DNA of 58,307 nucleotides, from NCBI RefSeq assembly GCF_003201285.1, contig NZ_QICS01000019.1, positions 1 through 58,307 on the forward strand, given 5' to 3'. Each line of letters begins with the position of its first letter. Positions within the stretch are counted from its first letter, which is position 1. The position numbers and the translations under genes were made by a program. This DNA comes from Lachnotalea glycerini (GTDB taxonomy: Bacteria > Bacillota > Clostridia > Lachnospirales > Lachnospiraceae). Positions 34,662 to 41,353 of this stretch are shown in pieces. The notes under the pieces were generated by a model. It made no database searches. It was not told the origin of the DNA and saw only the letters and a program-made list of their open reading frames with translations.

Positions 34662-34918
34662 TTCTTACTCTCCCACACTGAATGCACCTTAGTCGCGCAT
34701 TCTCTACAAATATGGATACCATCTATAGTAAGCAACTCATTTTCCTCTGAACTACCACAGATAGCACATTGTAGTTTGCATTTTTCAATACTGATAATTC
34801 CCTCCCTTAGATAAATATCTAGCGGTTCACCTGTTTCAATATTTAGTGATCTTCTCATTTCTTTTGGTAGTACAATTCTACCTAACTGATCAACTTGTCT
34901 AACTACTCCTTTAATCAT
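34658..34918 (-). CDS. AbrB/SpoVT-type transcription regulator with zinc-ribbon tail
   Basis: 86 residues. The swapped-hairpin AbrB domain is clear: 'GVVRQVDQLGRIVLPKEMRR' 'SLNIETGEPLDIYLREGIIS'. A C-terminal CAIC ... CREC finger is appended. Phage AbrB proteins often control the switch between early and late genes. It overlaps the following zinc-ribbon gene by four bases. Confidence 0.92.
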   Translation of the reverse strand: MIKGVVRQVDQLGRIVLPKEMRRSLNIETGEPLDIYLREGIISIEKCKLQCAICGSSEENELLTIDGIHICRECATKVHSVWESKK

Positions 34919-34921
34919 TAA

Positions 34922-35623
34922 TTAATCCTCACTTTCGGTTGACAAATCTATCTGTGTCTTAGCAAGTTCCGCAGCTAATTTGTAAACAATCGCATGTTTT
35001 GTTTCACCATTTGCCAGTCCCCGAGTTTTACTCACTTTCTGAATAAATTTATCTATTTTTCCCAAGAAACATCCACAACTTACCGAGATTTCCTTGTCCT
35101 TGTCTCTGTAAAATGTAGTAAAATCATTTCGAGAACCAATCGGTCCAATTACAACCAAGTGTGTAATTTCGGAAACCCTTGCATTGCCGGAAACCCTTGC
35201 ATTGCCGGAAACCCATGCATTGCCGTAAACCTCTGCATTGCCGTAAACCTCTGCATCGCCGTAAACCCTTGCATCGCCGGAAACCCATGCATCGCCGGAA
35301 ACCCTTGCATTGCCGGAAACCCTTGCATTGCCGGAAACCCATGCATTGCCGGAAACCCATGCATTGCCGTAAACCTCTGCATCGCCGTAAACCCTTGCAT
35401 TGCCGGAAACCCTTGCATTGCCGGAAACCCATGCATTGCCGTAAACCTCTGCATTGCCGGAAACCCATGCATCGTTCTCATCTGACAAGTTTTCTTCTTT
35501 TTCAATCCAGCCGCCTAATTTTCCAACTTCTACGATTCCAAAACTGATAGATGCTTTGATTCTTCTTAACGTTTTTCCAAAGATATTTGTCTTGGTTTCC
35601 CCTGTGAACTCATATTTTTTCAT
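34922..35623 (-). CDS. Hexapeptide-repeat (beta-helix) phage protein
   Basis: 233 residues. Residues 51-152 are 17 consecutive hexads [N/D]A[W/E/R]V[S/Y]G, the pattern of left-handed parallel beta-helices. N-terminal 50 residues include 'FGIVEVGKLGGWIEKEENLS'; the C-terminus 'SCGCFLGKIDKFIQKVSKTR' is conserved in phage homologues. Variation is confined to the third and fifth hexad positions. Role unknown; probably structural or host-interacting. The repeats leave all six frames open. Confidence 0.85.
   Translation of the reverse strand: MKKYEFTGETKTNIFGKTLRRIKASISFGIVEVGKLGGWIEKEENLSDENDAWVSGNAEVYGNAWVSGNARVSGNARVYGDAEVYGNAWVSGNAWVSGNARVSGNARVSGDAWVSGDARVYGDAEVYGNAEVYGNAWVSGNARVSGNARVSEITHLVVIGPIGSRNDFTTFYRDKDKEISVSCGCFLGKIDKFIQKVSKTRGLANGETKHAIVYKLAAELAKTQIDLSTESED
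35168..35473. repeat. 17 tandem 18-bp repeat units
   Basis: Codons follow [AG]AT GCA then TGG/GAG/AGG, GTT, TCC/TAC, GGC or near variants. This is a low-complexity array in frame with the beta-helix gene. It explains long spurious frames on the other strand and other phases. Confidence 0.9.
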
Positions 35624-35862
35624 TGCTTTTTCTCCATTTCTGTGCTACTATGCACATATAATTTGTTATTAGTTACTGGACTTATCAAAGTTGCTGCTTT
35701 GTGAGTCCTTTTTTCTTCTGTTAAACGTTTTGTACTAATATCATTCTTGTTAAAGCTTCCTACTAATCCAACTATAAAGAAATAAACAATTGTTAGCCTT
35801 TTAAGTTGTGTAATGCTGTCAACCATTTCATGAATCTGTTGCCTGTAGAATTCTTCGTTCAT
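35620..35862 (-). CDS. Small membrane-anchored phage protein
   Basis: 80 residues starting MNEEFYRQQIHEMVDSITQL, with one hydrophobic segment (about residues 23-37 RLTIVYFFIVGLVGS) and a polar tail. AAAGGATGTGAAGT precedes the start. Function unknown. Overlaps the start of the beta-helix gene by four bases. Confidence 0.6.
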   Translation of the reverse strand: MNEEFYRQQIHEMVDSITQLKRLTIVYFFIVGLVGSFNKNDISTKRLTEEKRTHKAATLISPVTNNKLYVHSSTEMEKKQ

Positions 35863-35875
35863 ACTTCACATCCTT

Positions 35876-36061
35876 TCAATTTTCTCTCCGACTCTTGATT
35901 ACCGCCGCCCGAAGCAATGCACAATTATTTTGTAACAATTTCAAGTGGTTATCATCGATCTGATCAATGTACATTTTCATCACGGCTTTAAATATTTTTG
36001 CATCTTCCAATCTTCCACCTTTCTGTTGCACCGGTGCAACTTCGTATATTTGATTAAGCAT
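35876..36061 (-). CDS. Small phage protein encoding across palindrome copy 2
   Basis: Frame from ATG 36061 gives 61 residues (MLNQIYEVAPVQQKGGRLED then helical 'FKAVMKMYIDQIDDNHLKLL'). Longer upstream frame lacks a ribosome site. It overlaps the end of the 60-residue membrane gene in another frame, so one of the two overlapping tails may be non-functional. The VAPVQQK segment is read from the palindrome at 36025-36040. Confidence 0.5.
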   Translation of the reverse strand: MLNQIYEVAPVQQKGGRLEDAKIFKAVMKMYIDQIDDNHLKLLQNNCALLRAAVIKSRREN

Positions 36062-36162
36062 GTCCCAGCACCAAATAAAATTAATGCTACAGGAATGCGT
36101 AAATCCACACTGTCCATGCAACATCCACCTATTATGATTAAGGTTAGTCCTAATCCGTACAT
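35980..36162 (-). CDS. Two-segment membrane small protein
   Basis: 60 residues from ATG 36162 with GGAGGACAAGCC upstream. Two hydrophobic segments (about residues 3-15 GLGLTLIIIGGCC and 23-37 IPVALILFGAGTCL). Small proteins with this layout are common in clostridial phage early regions. C-terminal part beyond residue 42 overlaps the next frame. Function unknown. Confidence 0.65.
   Translation of the reverse strand: MYGLGLTLIIIGGCCMDSVDLRIPVALILFGAGTCLIKYTKLHRCNRKVEDWKMQKYLKP
36025..36040. repeat. Perfect 16-bp palindrome GTTGCRCCGGYGCAAC, copy 2
   Basis: GTTGCACCGGTGCAAC with the same CTTTCT left flank and T right flank as copy 1. It lies inside the overlapping small genes rather than between genes. 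Candidate binding site for a dimeric phage regulator or a target of a modification enzyme. Confidence 0.6.
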
Positions 36163-36353
36163 GGCTTGTCCTCCTGTCCCGATGGATAAGTATTAATAAA
36201 ATTTTCTAAGTCAATCCCTCTAACTTTTTTACTTCCAAGTTGTAAATATGGAAGTTGCCCATTATTCATAAATTCATACACTGCGTTCGTGCTTACATGA
36301 AGCATCTTTGATACCTCTTTTGCTGTATAAATAGGTTTATAAGGTTCTACCAA
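36150..36353 (-). CDS. Excisionase-like HTH protein, TTG start
   Basis: Start TTG at 36353, eight bases after GGGAGG, giving 67 residues. 'YTAKEVSKMLHVSTNAVYEF' and 'NGQLPYLQLGSKKVRGIDLE' form the MerR-like winged helix of excisionase/HTH_17 proteins. Because it is in the early region close to the integrase it may act in excision, but it could also be a general regulator. Confidence 0.85.
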   Translation of the reverse strand: MVEPYKPIYTAKEVSKMLHVSTNAVYEFMNNGQLPYLQLGSKKVRGIDLENFINTYPSGQEDKPCTD

Positions 36354-36366
36354 TCTAATTACCTCC

Positions 36367-37152
36367 CTATAAAGAAATTTTATATTTGACAGCCATTTCC
36401 TTAATGATTGCAATATATCCCTCGATTAGCTTCTTATCCTCTGCAATTACATCAAGTTGATTAAGCTTGTCCAATCTGGACTTACAAACACCATTCAGAG
36501 ACATTGTCTTTTTCTTATTAGTAAGACGAATACCAAGAGCTACTCCGAAACGCTGTTCTAGTAATTTGTAACTTTCTTCACGGATAACTCTGATATGTTC
36601 ATATCCACCACAGGTTAAAGCCATTTTATTAATAAGCGCGGATGAGTCTTTTCTCCAGTCGTTCGGATTCAACGCTACAATTTCACGAATATCCTCGACA
36701 TTATGTCGAACCTCTTGTACATCTTGCTTGATTTGCTTATTTTCGAGTTCCTGTTTTGCCACTTGGTCAAATATGCTTTTGAATAATTGAAGTTCTGGAG
36801 ATAATTCTTGAACAGGTAAAATTTTATTCACGATAATTTGTTCCATATCTCTAAATCTTTTTACATACTTAGCAGTGAATAATATTCCTTTTTCTCCTGT
36901 GAATTTGTTTGCTAGGAAGTCACAACCTATTTTTGTTACTAAATAACATTTTCTTGGCTTATCCTGTGCATCTTGATATGTACTTTCCTTGAAGTAATCA
37001 GCCACCACAATTTCGTGGGCGCACATTGTTGGTATAATACCCTTTGTTTTCTTATCCTTTGTGCCCTCTAACTTTTCAAGTATTTTGTAATGTTCTGTTT
37101 CCATCATTTCTGCGACTTCTAAAGTGGTTATTGTCTGTTCAATTTGTTTCAT
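36367..37152 (-). CDS. Phage antirepressor (Rha N-terminus, ORF6C-like C-terminus)
   Basis: 261 residues. N-terminal 'LEVAEMMETEHYKILEKLEG' and 'YFKESTYQDAQDKPRKCYLV' is the Rha family; 'FLANKFTGEKGILFTAKYVK' follows. The C-terminal half (KQELENKQIKQDVQEVRHNV, 'RFGVALGIRLTNKKKTMSLN') is like ORF6C. It probably counters the CI-like repressor or host regulators at induction. Located just after the lysogeny switch. Confidence 0.9.
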   Translation of the reverse strand: MKQIEQTITTLEVAEMMETEHYKILEKLEGTKDKKTKGIIPTMCAHEIVVADYFKESTYQDAQDKPRKCYLVTKIGCDFLANKFTGEKGILFTAKYVKRFRDMEQIIVNKILPVQELSPELQLFKSIFDQVAKQELENKQIKQDVQEVRHNVEDIREIVALNPNDWRKDSSALINKMALTCGGYEHIRVIREESYKLLEQRFGVALGIRLTNKKKTMSLNGVCKSRLDKLNQLDVIAEDKKLIEGYIAIIKEMAVKYKISL

Positions 37153-37172
37153 AGTTTAATTTCCTTTCTTAT

Positions 37173-37201
37173 TTGATTTTTTGTTTGTATTCTCCTATAA
37201 T
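37173..37201 (+). promoter_or_regulatory. Promoter for plus-strand 37253 gene
   Basis: TTGATT (37173-37178), 17-base spacer, TATAAT (37196-37201). About 45 bases before the TTG start at 37253. Confidence 0.6.
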
Positions 37202-37252
37202 TTAAATACAGGCTCTGCCAAGCTAAGTACATAAGAGAGGAGAAAATATTTA

Positions 37253-37525
37253 TTGACTTATTACACAATTGTTGGAAAAACTGTTACTTGTCCTCACTGG
37301 AATGAAAAAATAACTCTAAAAGGTAAATACTTATTATCCAGTGACACCGATATAGCTAAATTTTTATATGCTACTTGTCCTATCGTTGAAAACAGTAAAC
37401 TACCATTATCAAAACAAATTAATAATTTTAAATTATTGCGTTGTCCAAATAAAGATAATCGCTGTGAACTACTAGACCAATTTAAGAAAGTTATCAATAT
37501 TAATACTGACGGCTATTCTCAGTAA
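37253..37525 (+). CDS. Plus-strand small zinc-binding-like protein
   Basis: 90 residues with TTG start at 37253 preceded by GAGAGGAGAA. 'VGKTVTCPHWNEKITLKGKY' gives a CPHW pair, and 'CPIVENSKL' and 'CPNKDNRCELL' add cysteines, so it may bind metal. It is on the opposite strand to its neighbours and has its own promoter, so it is likely lysogeny-expressed cargo. Overlaps convergently the 3' end of the 79-residue gene. Function unknown. Confidence 0.65.
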   Translation: MTYYTIVGKTVTCPHWNEKITLKGKYLLSSDTDIAKFLYATCPIVENSKLPLSKQINNFKLLRCPNKDNRCELLDQFKKVININTDGYSQ

Positions 37526-37739
37526 ATACTTTTCTTTGTTCTACACGAAATTCAAAATCTTTTGCTTTCAAAATATTCATGTGTAGTCTTTTTGACACTT
37601 CTTCCAAGAAATCTATTGAGGGAGTGTCTTTTTCCAATTCATTCCTTATGTTCAAAATATCCAAATATGCCGATTCGATTGTCTCTTCTAGTACAGCTAT
37701 ATTAACAATTCTTTCTGATACGTATTCTATTTGATTCAT
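37500..37739 (-). CDS. Small phage early protein (79 aa)
   Basis: Begins MNQIEYVSERIVNIAVLEET; helical, ending 'FEFRVEQRKVFTENSRQY'. AGAAAGGATGATTAA lies before the ATG. It is just downstream of operator copy 2 of the repressor site, suggesting control by the lysogeny switch. Function unknown. Confidence 0.6.
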   Translation of the reverse strand: MNQIEYVSERIVNIAVLEETIESAYLDILNIRNELEKDTPSIDFLEEVSKRLHMNILKAKDFEFRVEQRKVFTENSRQY

Positions 37740-37761
37740 TTAATCATCCTTTCTTTGTATT

Positions 37762-37777
37762 GTTCTATATTTAGAAC
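37762..37777. promoter_or_regulatory. Operator-like dyad, copy 1
   Basis: GTTCTATATTTAGAAC, a 16-bp near-palindrome between the Cro-like gene and the 79-residue gene. It shares GTTCTATAT...AGAAC with 38050-38065. Likely bound by the CI and/or Cro-like repressor. Confidence 0.6.
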
Positions 37778-37780
37778 GTT

Positions 37781-38020
37781 TCAGGGTAAAAAAATTTCAT
37801 CCAGTGATAGCGATTCTTCCCCCATCGCTTTCATTTTTTTGTTTAAAGCTGATTGAATAAGTAACATTTCTTTTCTTTTTAATTCTGTGTGTCCACTCTC
37901 TTTTAATGAGTAATTTTGTTCTGTACAGCCCAAAAGAGTTCCAAAGTCAGATTGCTTAAGTCCTGCTAAAGCACGATAATATTTGAGTTTGTGAAGCTTT
38001 TTATCTTGTTTTTGCAACAT
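37781..38020 (-). CDS. Cro-like XRE-family repressor
   Basis: 79 residues from ATG 38020 (MLQKQDKKLHKLKYYRALAG), eight bases after AAGGAG. 'LKQSDFGTLLGCTEQNYSLK' is the HTH. It runs divergently from the plus-strand repressor, as Cro does from CI. The short C-terminus fits a Cro-type dimer. Confidence 0.85.
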   Translation of the reverse strand: MLQKQDKKLHKLKYYRALAGLKQSDFGTLLGCTEQNYSLKESGHTELKRKEMLLIQSALNKKMKAMGEESLSLDEIFLP

Positions 38021-38049
38021 ATCAATATCTCCTTTCCAGTAATTATATC

Positions 38050-38065
38050 GTTCTATATAAAGAAC
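38050..38065. promoter_or_regulatory. Operator-like dyad, copy 2, at Cro promoter start
   Basis: GTTCTATATAAAGAAC lies just beyond the -10 of the Cro-type promoter, at the likely transcription start. Together with copy 1 it defines a two-operator switch. Confidence 0.65.
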
Positions 38066-38073
38066 ATATTTAA

Positions 38074-38102
38074 AATATAGCACATGAATCAAAGCAAGTC
38101 AA
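38074..38102 (-). promoter_or_regulatory. Promoter of Cro-like gene
   Basis: TTGACT (38102-38097), 17-base spacer, TATATT (38079-38074), then operator copy 2 at the start site. Confidence 0.65.
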
Positions 38103-38112
38103 TATGTTTTTA

Positions 38113-38141
38113 TTGCTTATTTTAAACAAATTTGATATAAT
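38113..38141 (+). promoter_or_regulatory. Promoter of CI-like repressor and integrase
   Basis: TTGCTT (38113-38118), 17-base spacer, TATAAT (38136-38141), about 42 bases before the repressor ATG. Divergent from the Cro promoter, with the two -35 boxes 10 bases apart. Confidence 0.6.
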
Positions 38142-38182
38142 TGTACTCAAATATTAAACGTTTCAAACGAAAGGAAACCAAA

Positions 38183-38491
38183 ATGAACGAATTTAGTAAA
38201 AGATTAAAAAAATTAAGAGAAAAAAGAAATTTGTCACTTTCAGAATTGGCGTTATCATTGGGATTGGCAAAATCATTATTATGGAGATATGAAGCTGGAA
38301 AATCAGAACCTGGTTTGTCCACACTTATAACTTTGGCAGAATATTTTGAAGTTACACTTGATTGGATTGCAGGAAATGGAGACATCAATAGCATACAGTA
38401 TAAAAATTATGAAAATGCGATTAATAAATGTGTAAAAGAAGACATAACACCTGAAAAACTTGAAAAATTGATTGATGTAATAAAGGAGTAA
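38183..38491 (+). CDS. CI-like XRE-family repressor
   Basis: 102 residues from ATG 38183 (MNEFSKRLKKLREKRNLSLS), preceded by AAAGGAAACC. 'LALSLGLAKSLLWRYEAGKS' is the HTH, with 'LSTLITLAEYFEVTLDWIAG' completing the XRE domain. It lacks a peptidase domain, so induction may depend on an antirepressor rather than RecA cleavage. It lies 5 bases before the integrase, so they are co-transcribed. Confidence 0.88.
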   Translation: MNEFSKRLKKLREKRNLSLSELALSLGLAKSLLWRYEAGKSEPGLSTLITLAEYFEVTLDWIAGNGDINSIQYKNYENAINKCVKEDITPEKLEKLIDVIKE

Positions 38492-38496
38492 TTAAA

Positions 38497-39735
38497 ATGA
38501 AAGCTTCTATTTATCAAAGAGACGAAGATAAAAAATGGGTTGGTCAAATCGAATTAGGGAGGGACAATAAGGGCAAAAGAAAACGAAAAGTCATTTATGG
38601 AGGTTCAAAAAAAGAAGTAGAAGAAAAAGTTAATATTGTTTTATATGAATTACAAACAGACCAATATATAGGAGATTCGAAAGACACCTTAATTGAATTT
38701 CTAAAAGATTACCACAGAATATGCTCTGGCTGTGATATGTGGAAATCTAAATACATTTATCCTGACAGCGCTAAATGGCAAAAAACAACAGCAGAACTTT
38801 TCAAAATGTATATAGATGTTCATTTTGAACCATACTTTCAGTCTACAAAACTTAAAGATATAAAAGCAATTACCCTTGATGCATTTTATAATAACAAAAT
38901 GTCTATTGAAAGAGATTATAAGATTAAACAAGGAAATAAAATGGTGACCAAAAAACAAAAACCTCTTAGTATCAATTCGGTTATTAAGTTAAATAAATTT
39001 TTAAAGGCAGCTTTTAATTATGCTATAGTTAATGATCAACTCAAAAAGAACCCCACAAGCGGAGTTAAATTATCCTCTCCTGAAAAATTCAGTCCAAATG
39101 TATATGATAAGGATAAATTTTTTAAATTACTTATTGCTGTACGTGGTGAAGATGAAGAAATACCTGTTATTTTAGGAGCTGGGTGTGGGTTGCGTCGCGG
39201 TGAGATGTGCGGACTAACCTGGGATAATATTGATTTTGATAAAAAAGTAATTACAATAGAAAAAACGCAAGTAAGATTTAATGATAATTTAGAGAAAATG
39301 CCCAAAAACGAAACAAGTAAAAGAACAATAATAGCTCCTGACTATGTAATCGATACATTAAGAGATTATTATGAAAGAAAAAACAATCCTCCTAAATTAG
39401 AGAATATAATTACACGCTGGAAACCACAGTCTTTATCTGAAATGTTTTCAAACTTGTTAAAAAAACACAATCTAGACCAAATACGTTTGCATGATCTTAG
39501 ACACTATAACGCGGTTATTATGCTTCACAATGGAATTTCTGATAAGGTAGCTGCTGAAAGACTAGGGCATTCAAATGTTTCGACGCTCAGAGAGGTATAT
39601 CAACATGTATTAAAGGAAATGGATGAGGAAGCTGCTAATAAAATAAATGAATCTATATCATTTGTAAATAACAAAGAAAAGGAAAATAAGGAAGAAACAA
39701 AAGAAGAATTAAAAAGGTCATTTAAAATAGTATAA
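38497..39735 (+). CDS. Tyrosine-type phage integrase
   Basis: 412 residues. N-terminal arm-binding domain then SAM-like region (KPLSINSVIKLNKFLKAAFN). Catalytic core: Arg in 'ILGAGCGLRRGEMCGL', HxxR in 'IRLHDLRHYNAVIM', His in 'ERLGHSNVSTL', Tyr in 'REVYQHVLKEM'. The C-terminal tail is Glu/Lys-rich. It ends 84 bases from a tRNA-Leu gene, the probable attachment site. Confidence 0.95.
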   Translation: MKASIYQRDEDKKWVGQIELGRDNKGKRKRKVIYGGSKKEVEEKVNIVLYELQTDQYIGDSKDTLIEFLKDYHRICSGCDMWKSKYIYPDSAKWQKTTAELFKMYIDVHFEPYFQSTKLKDIKAITLDAFYNNKMSIERDYKIKQGNKMVTKKQKPLSINSVIKLNKFLKAAFNYAIVNDQLKKNPTSGVKLSSPEKFSPNVYDKDKFFKLLIAVRGEDEEIPVILGAGCGLRRGEMCGLTWDNIDFDKKVITIEKTQVRFNDNLEKMPKNETSKRTIIAPDYVIDTLRDYYERKNNPPKLENIITRWKPQSLSEMFSNLLKKHNLDQIRLHDLRHYNAVIMLHNGISDKVAAERLGHSNVSTLREVYQHVLKEMDEEAANKINESISFVNNKEKENKEETKEELKRSFKIV

Positions 39736-39762
39736 TAGCCAATGTAATTAAAACATTGGCTA
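39736..39762 (+). terminator. Hairpin after integrase
   Basis: TAGCCAATGT / ACATTGGCTA, a ten-pair perfect stem with a seven-base loop, one base after the integrase stop. The tail is only moderately T-rich (CATTTTC), so termination may be partial. Confidence 0.6.
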
Positions 39763-39818
39763 CATTTTCGGCTACATTAAATTTTTAATAAAATCAAAAA
39801 TCTCTGTACCCTTAGTAC

Positions 39819-39865
39819 TGCGGATGACAGGAATCGAACCTGCACGGTCTCCCACTAGATCCTAA
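39819..39865. other. Probable phage attachment site (attL or attR)
   Basis: The 3' half of tRNA-Leu(UAG) lies next to a tyrosine integrase gene with no host genes between. Phages of this type integrate at tRNA 3' ends. The core cannot be delimited because the opposite prophage end is outside the window. Confidence 0.5.
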
Positions 39866-39898
39866 GTCTAGCGCGTCTGCCAGTTCCGCCACATCCGC
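39819..39898 (-). tRNA. tRNA-Leu(UAG)
   Basis: Minus-strand cloverleaf with acceptor GCGGATG / CATCCGC, anticodon stem CTAGA..TCTAG around TAG, a short variable arm. CCA is not encoded. Its 3' end faces the integrase gene and is the likely attB/attL site. Confidence 0.92.
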
Positions 39899-39920
39899 AT
39901 ATGTTATCAATGATAACAAG

Positions 39921-39993
39921 TGAGACATCGGGGATTCGAACCCCGGACAACTTGATTAAAAGTCAAGTGCTCTACCAACTGAGCTAATATCCC
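39921..39993 (-). tRNA. tRNA-Lys(UUU)
   Basis: Anticodon stem CTTGA CT TTT AA TCAAG, T-loop GTTCGAATC, 3' discriminator A, no CCA encoded. Confidence 0.95.
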
Positions 39994-40036
39994 ATAACCA
40001 ATTCATATGATTAAAATTAACATTTACTTTAGCTAA

Positions 40037-40108
40037 CTGGGCTAGCTGGATTTGAACCAGCGAGTGCAGGAATCAAAATCCTGTGCCTTACCGCTTGGCG
40101 ATAGCCCA
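40037..40108 (-). tRNA. tRNA-Gln(UUG)
   Basis: Acceptor TGGGCTA/TAGCCCA, anticodon stem CAGGA TT TTG AT TCCTG, no CCA encoded. Confidence 0.95.
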
Positions 40109-40138
40109 CTATACGCTTTTCTAAAACGAAAAACCAAG

Positions 40139-40212
40139 GTGGATACAGGGATTCGAACCCTGGGCCTCCAGAGCCACAATCTGGCGCGCTAACCAACTGC
40201 GCTATACCCACC
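40139..40212 (-). tRNA. tRNA-His(GUG)
   Basis: Eight-pair acceptor with extra 5' G typical of tRNA-His; anticodon stem CCAGA TT GTG GC TCTGG. No CCA encoded. Confidence 0.95.
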
Positions 40213-40236
40213 ATAAGCAATTTTGGCGAAAAAAAA

Positions 40237-40310
<74 letters not shown>

Positions 40311-40368
40311 ATGTCATAAAAATTATATTTGTATGATATATCTTGTCCATAAACAAATTGTATCATAA

Positions 40369-40439
40369 AGCGGGTGATGGGAATCGAACCCACGTATCTA
40401 GCTTGGAAGGCTAGTGTTCTACCATTGAACTACACCCGC
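40369..40439 (-). tRNA. tRNA-Gly(UCC)
   Basis: Acceptor GCGGGTG/CACCCGC, anticodon stem CTAGC CT TCC AA GCTAG. No CCA encoded. Confidence 0.95.
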
Positions 40440-40465
40440 AAATCAATATTAAATTGTTAGCGAAT

Positions 40466-40539
40466 CGGGGTGACAGGATTCGAACCTGCGACCTCCTGGT
40501 CCCAAACCAGGCGCTCTAGCCAAGCTGAGCCACACCCCG
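40466..40539 (-). tRNA. tRNA-Pro(UGG)
   Basis: Acceptor CGGGGTG/CACCCCG, anticodon stem CCTGG TT TGG GA CCAGG. First gene of the seven-tRNA operon. No CCA encoded. Confidence 0.95.
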
Positions 40540-40855
40540 TTATTTCTCTTGCCTCACTGCTTTCCTATGACGCAAGATATATTATATCTTAGGAATGGCT
40601 TATTGTCAACATCTTTTTCAAACTTTTTTATTTTCATCATAAACCTAGTATTTATGCGCCTTACAGTAATTTTTGTTACCTATTTCAAGTTCTTTGTTTG
40701 AAATATTTATATTATTTTAAAATTTTTAATTATTTAAACTATTGATAAAATTTTTTCATACTCTAAATTACGCTTTTATTTAAAACTCCTTCTACTAATC
40801 TATTCTCGTTCCATAATAGATTTAATTAACCCCTTATTCTCTTCTCAATATTCTA
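40540..40855. other. Gene-free AT-rich stretch between tRNAs and phosphoesterase
   Basis: About 316 bases. It contains the tRNA operon promoter at 40581-40609; the rest (40610-40855) is AT-rich without a clear gene or hairpin. The phosphoesterase gene ends at 40856 and no strong terminator is visible after it. Confidence 0.6.
40581..40609 (-). promoter_or_regulatory. Consensus promoter of tRNA operon
   Basis: TTGACA (40604-40609 as TGTCAA on plus), 17-base spacer, TATAAT (40581-40586 as ATTATA). Both boxes are perfect sigma-70 consensus. It lies 42 bases before tRNA-Pro and should drive Pro-Gly-Arg-His-Gln-Lys-Leu. Confidence 0.9.
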
Positions 40856-41353
40856 TTATTCTTCTCTTTTTCCTTTATACTCATTAATCGTAAAATGAGC
40901 CTCACCTTTTGCATCAATTTCCATAATCGCATAGGTAGGGATTCTATTACTCTGCCTTGGAAAGGATAAACTGCCCGGATTAAGTGCTATAATATTATCC
41001 TCTATTTCCAATAAAGGTCTGTGAGTATGCCCAAACATTACAATATCAAACTGTCTGCTGATAGCTTCAGTTTTTATATTCTCAGTATCAACACTTACAT
41101 AGTAAAAGTGGCCATGTGTTAACAAAACCCTGTATTTCCCAATTTTTATCTCCTTCTCTCTTGCTAAATCAGAAAAATAATCATTATTCCCAGCTATCAT
41201 TTCTACCGGACAGTCAGCCTCTAATGTAATTCTATCTTCACTGCCCTCAGCATCCCCCAGATGAATCAACAAATCCAGGGGTCCAACCTTTTTAATTACT
41301 TCAAACAAGTTCTTGTTCTGTCTGTGAGTATCACTTACAATTAATATTTTCAT
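40856..41353 (-). CDS. YfcE/MJ0936-family metallophosphoesterase
   Basis: 165 residues. Metal motifs DTH (ILIVSDTHRQNKNLFE), GD (LIHLGDAEG), GNND, LLTHGH and GHTH (DIVMFGHTHRP). Cleaves phosphodiester bonds in small substrates. It lies one base after rdgB and is probably co-transcribed; the pairing of RdgB with a YfcE-like protein is common in Firmicutes. Confidence 0.92.
   Translation of the reverse strand: MKILIVSDTHRQNKNLFEVIKKVGPLDLLIHLGDAEGSEDRITLEADCPVEMIAGNNDYFSDLAREKEIKIGKYRVLLTHGHFYYVSVDTENIKTEAISRQFDIVMFGHTHRPLLEIEDNIIALNPGSLSFPRQSNRIPTYAIMEIDAKGEAHFTINEYKGKREE

Noticed and set aside
35168-35473. CRISPR-like look of regular repeats
   Set aside because: Units are contiguous 18-mers with no unique spacers, in frame within a beta-helix gene, and no cas genes are nearby.
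34994-35547. Several overlapping long frames on both strands across the repeat array
   Set aside because: They arise because an 18-bp repeat without stop codons keeps all phases open; none has a ribosome site or recognisable domain.
38183-38491. Toxin-antitoxin assignment for the XRE protein
   Set aside because: Divergent partner is a Cro-like HTH and next gene is the integrase, which fits a lysogeny switch better.
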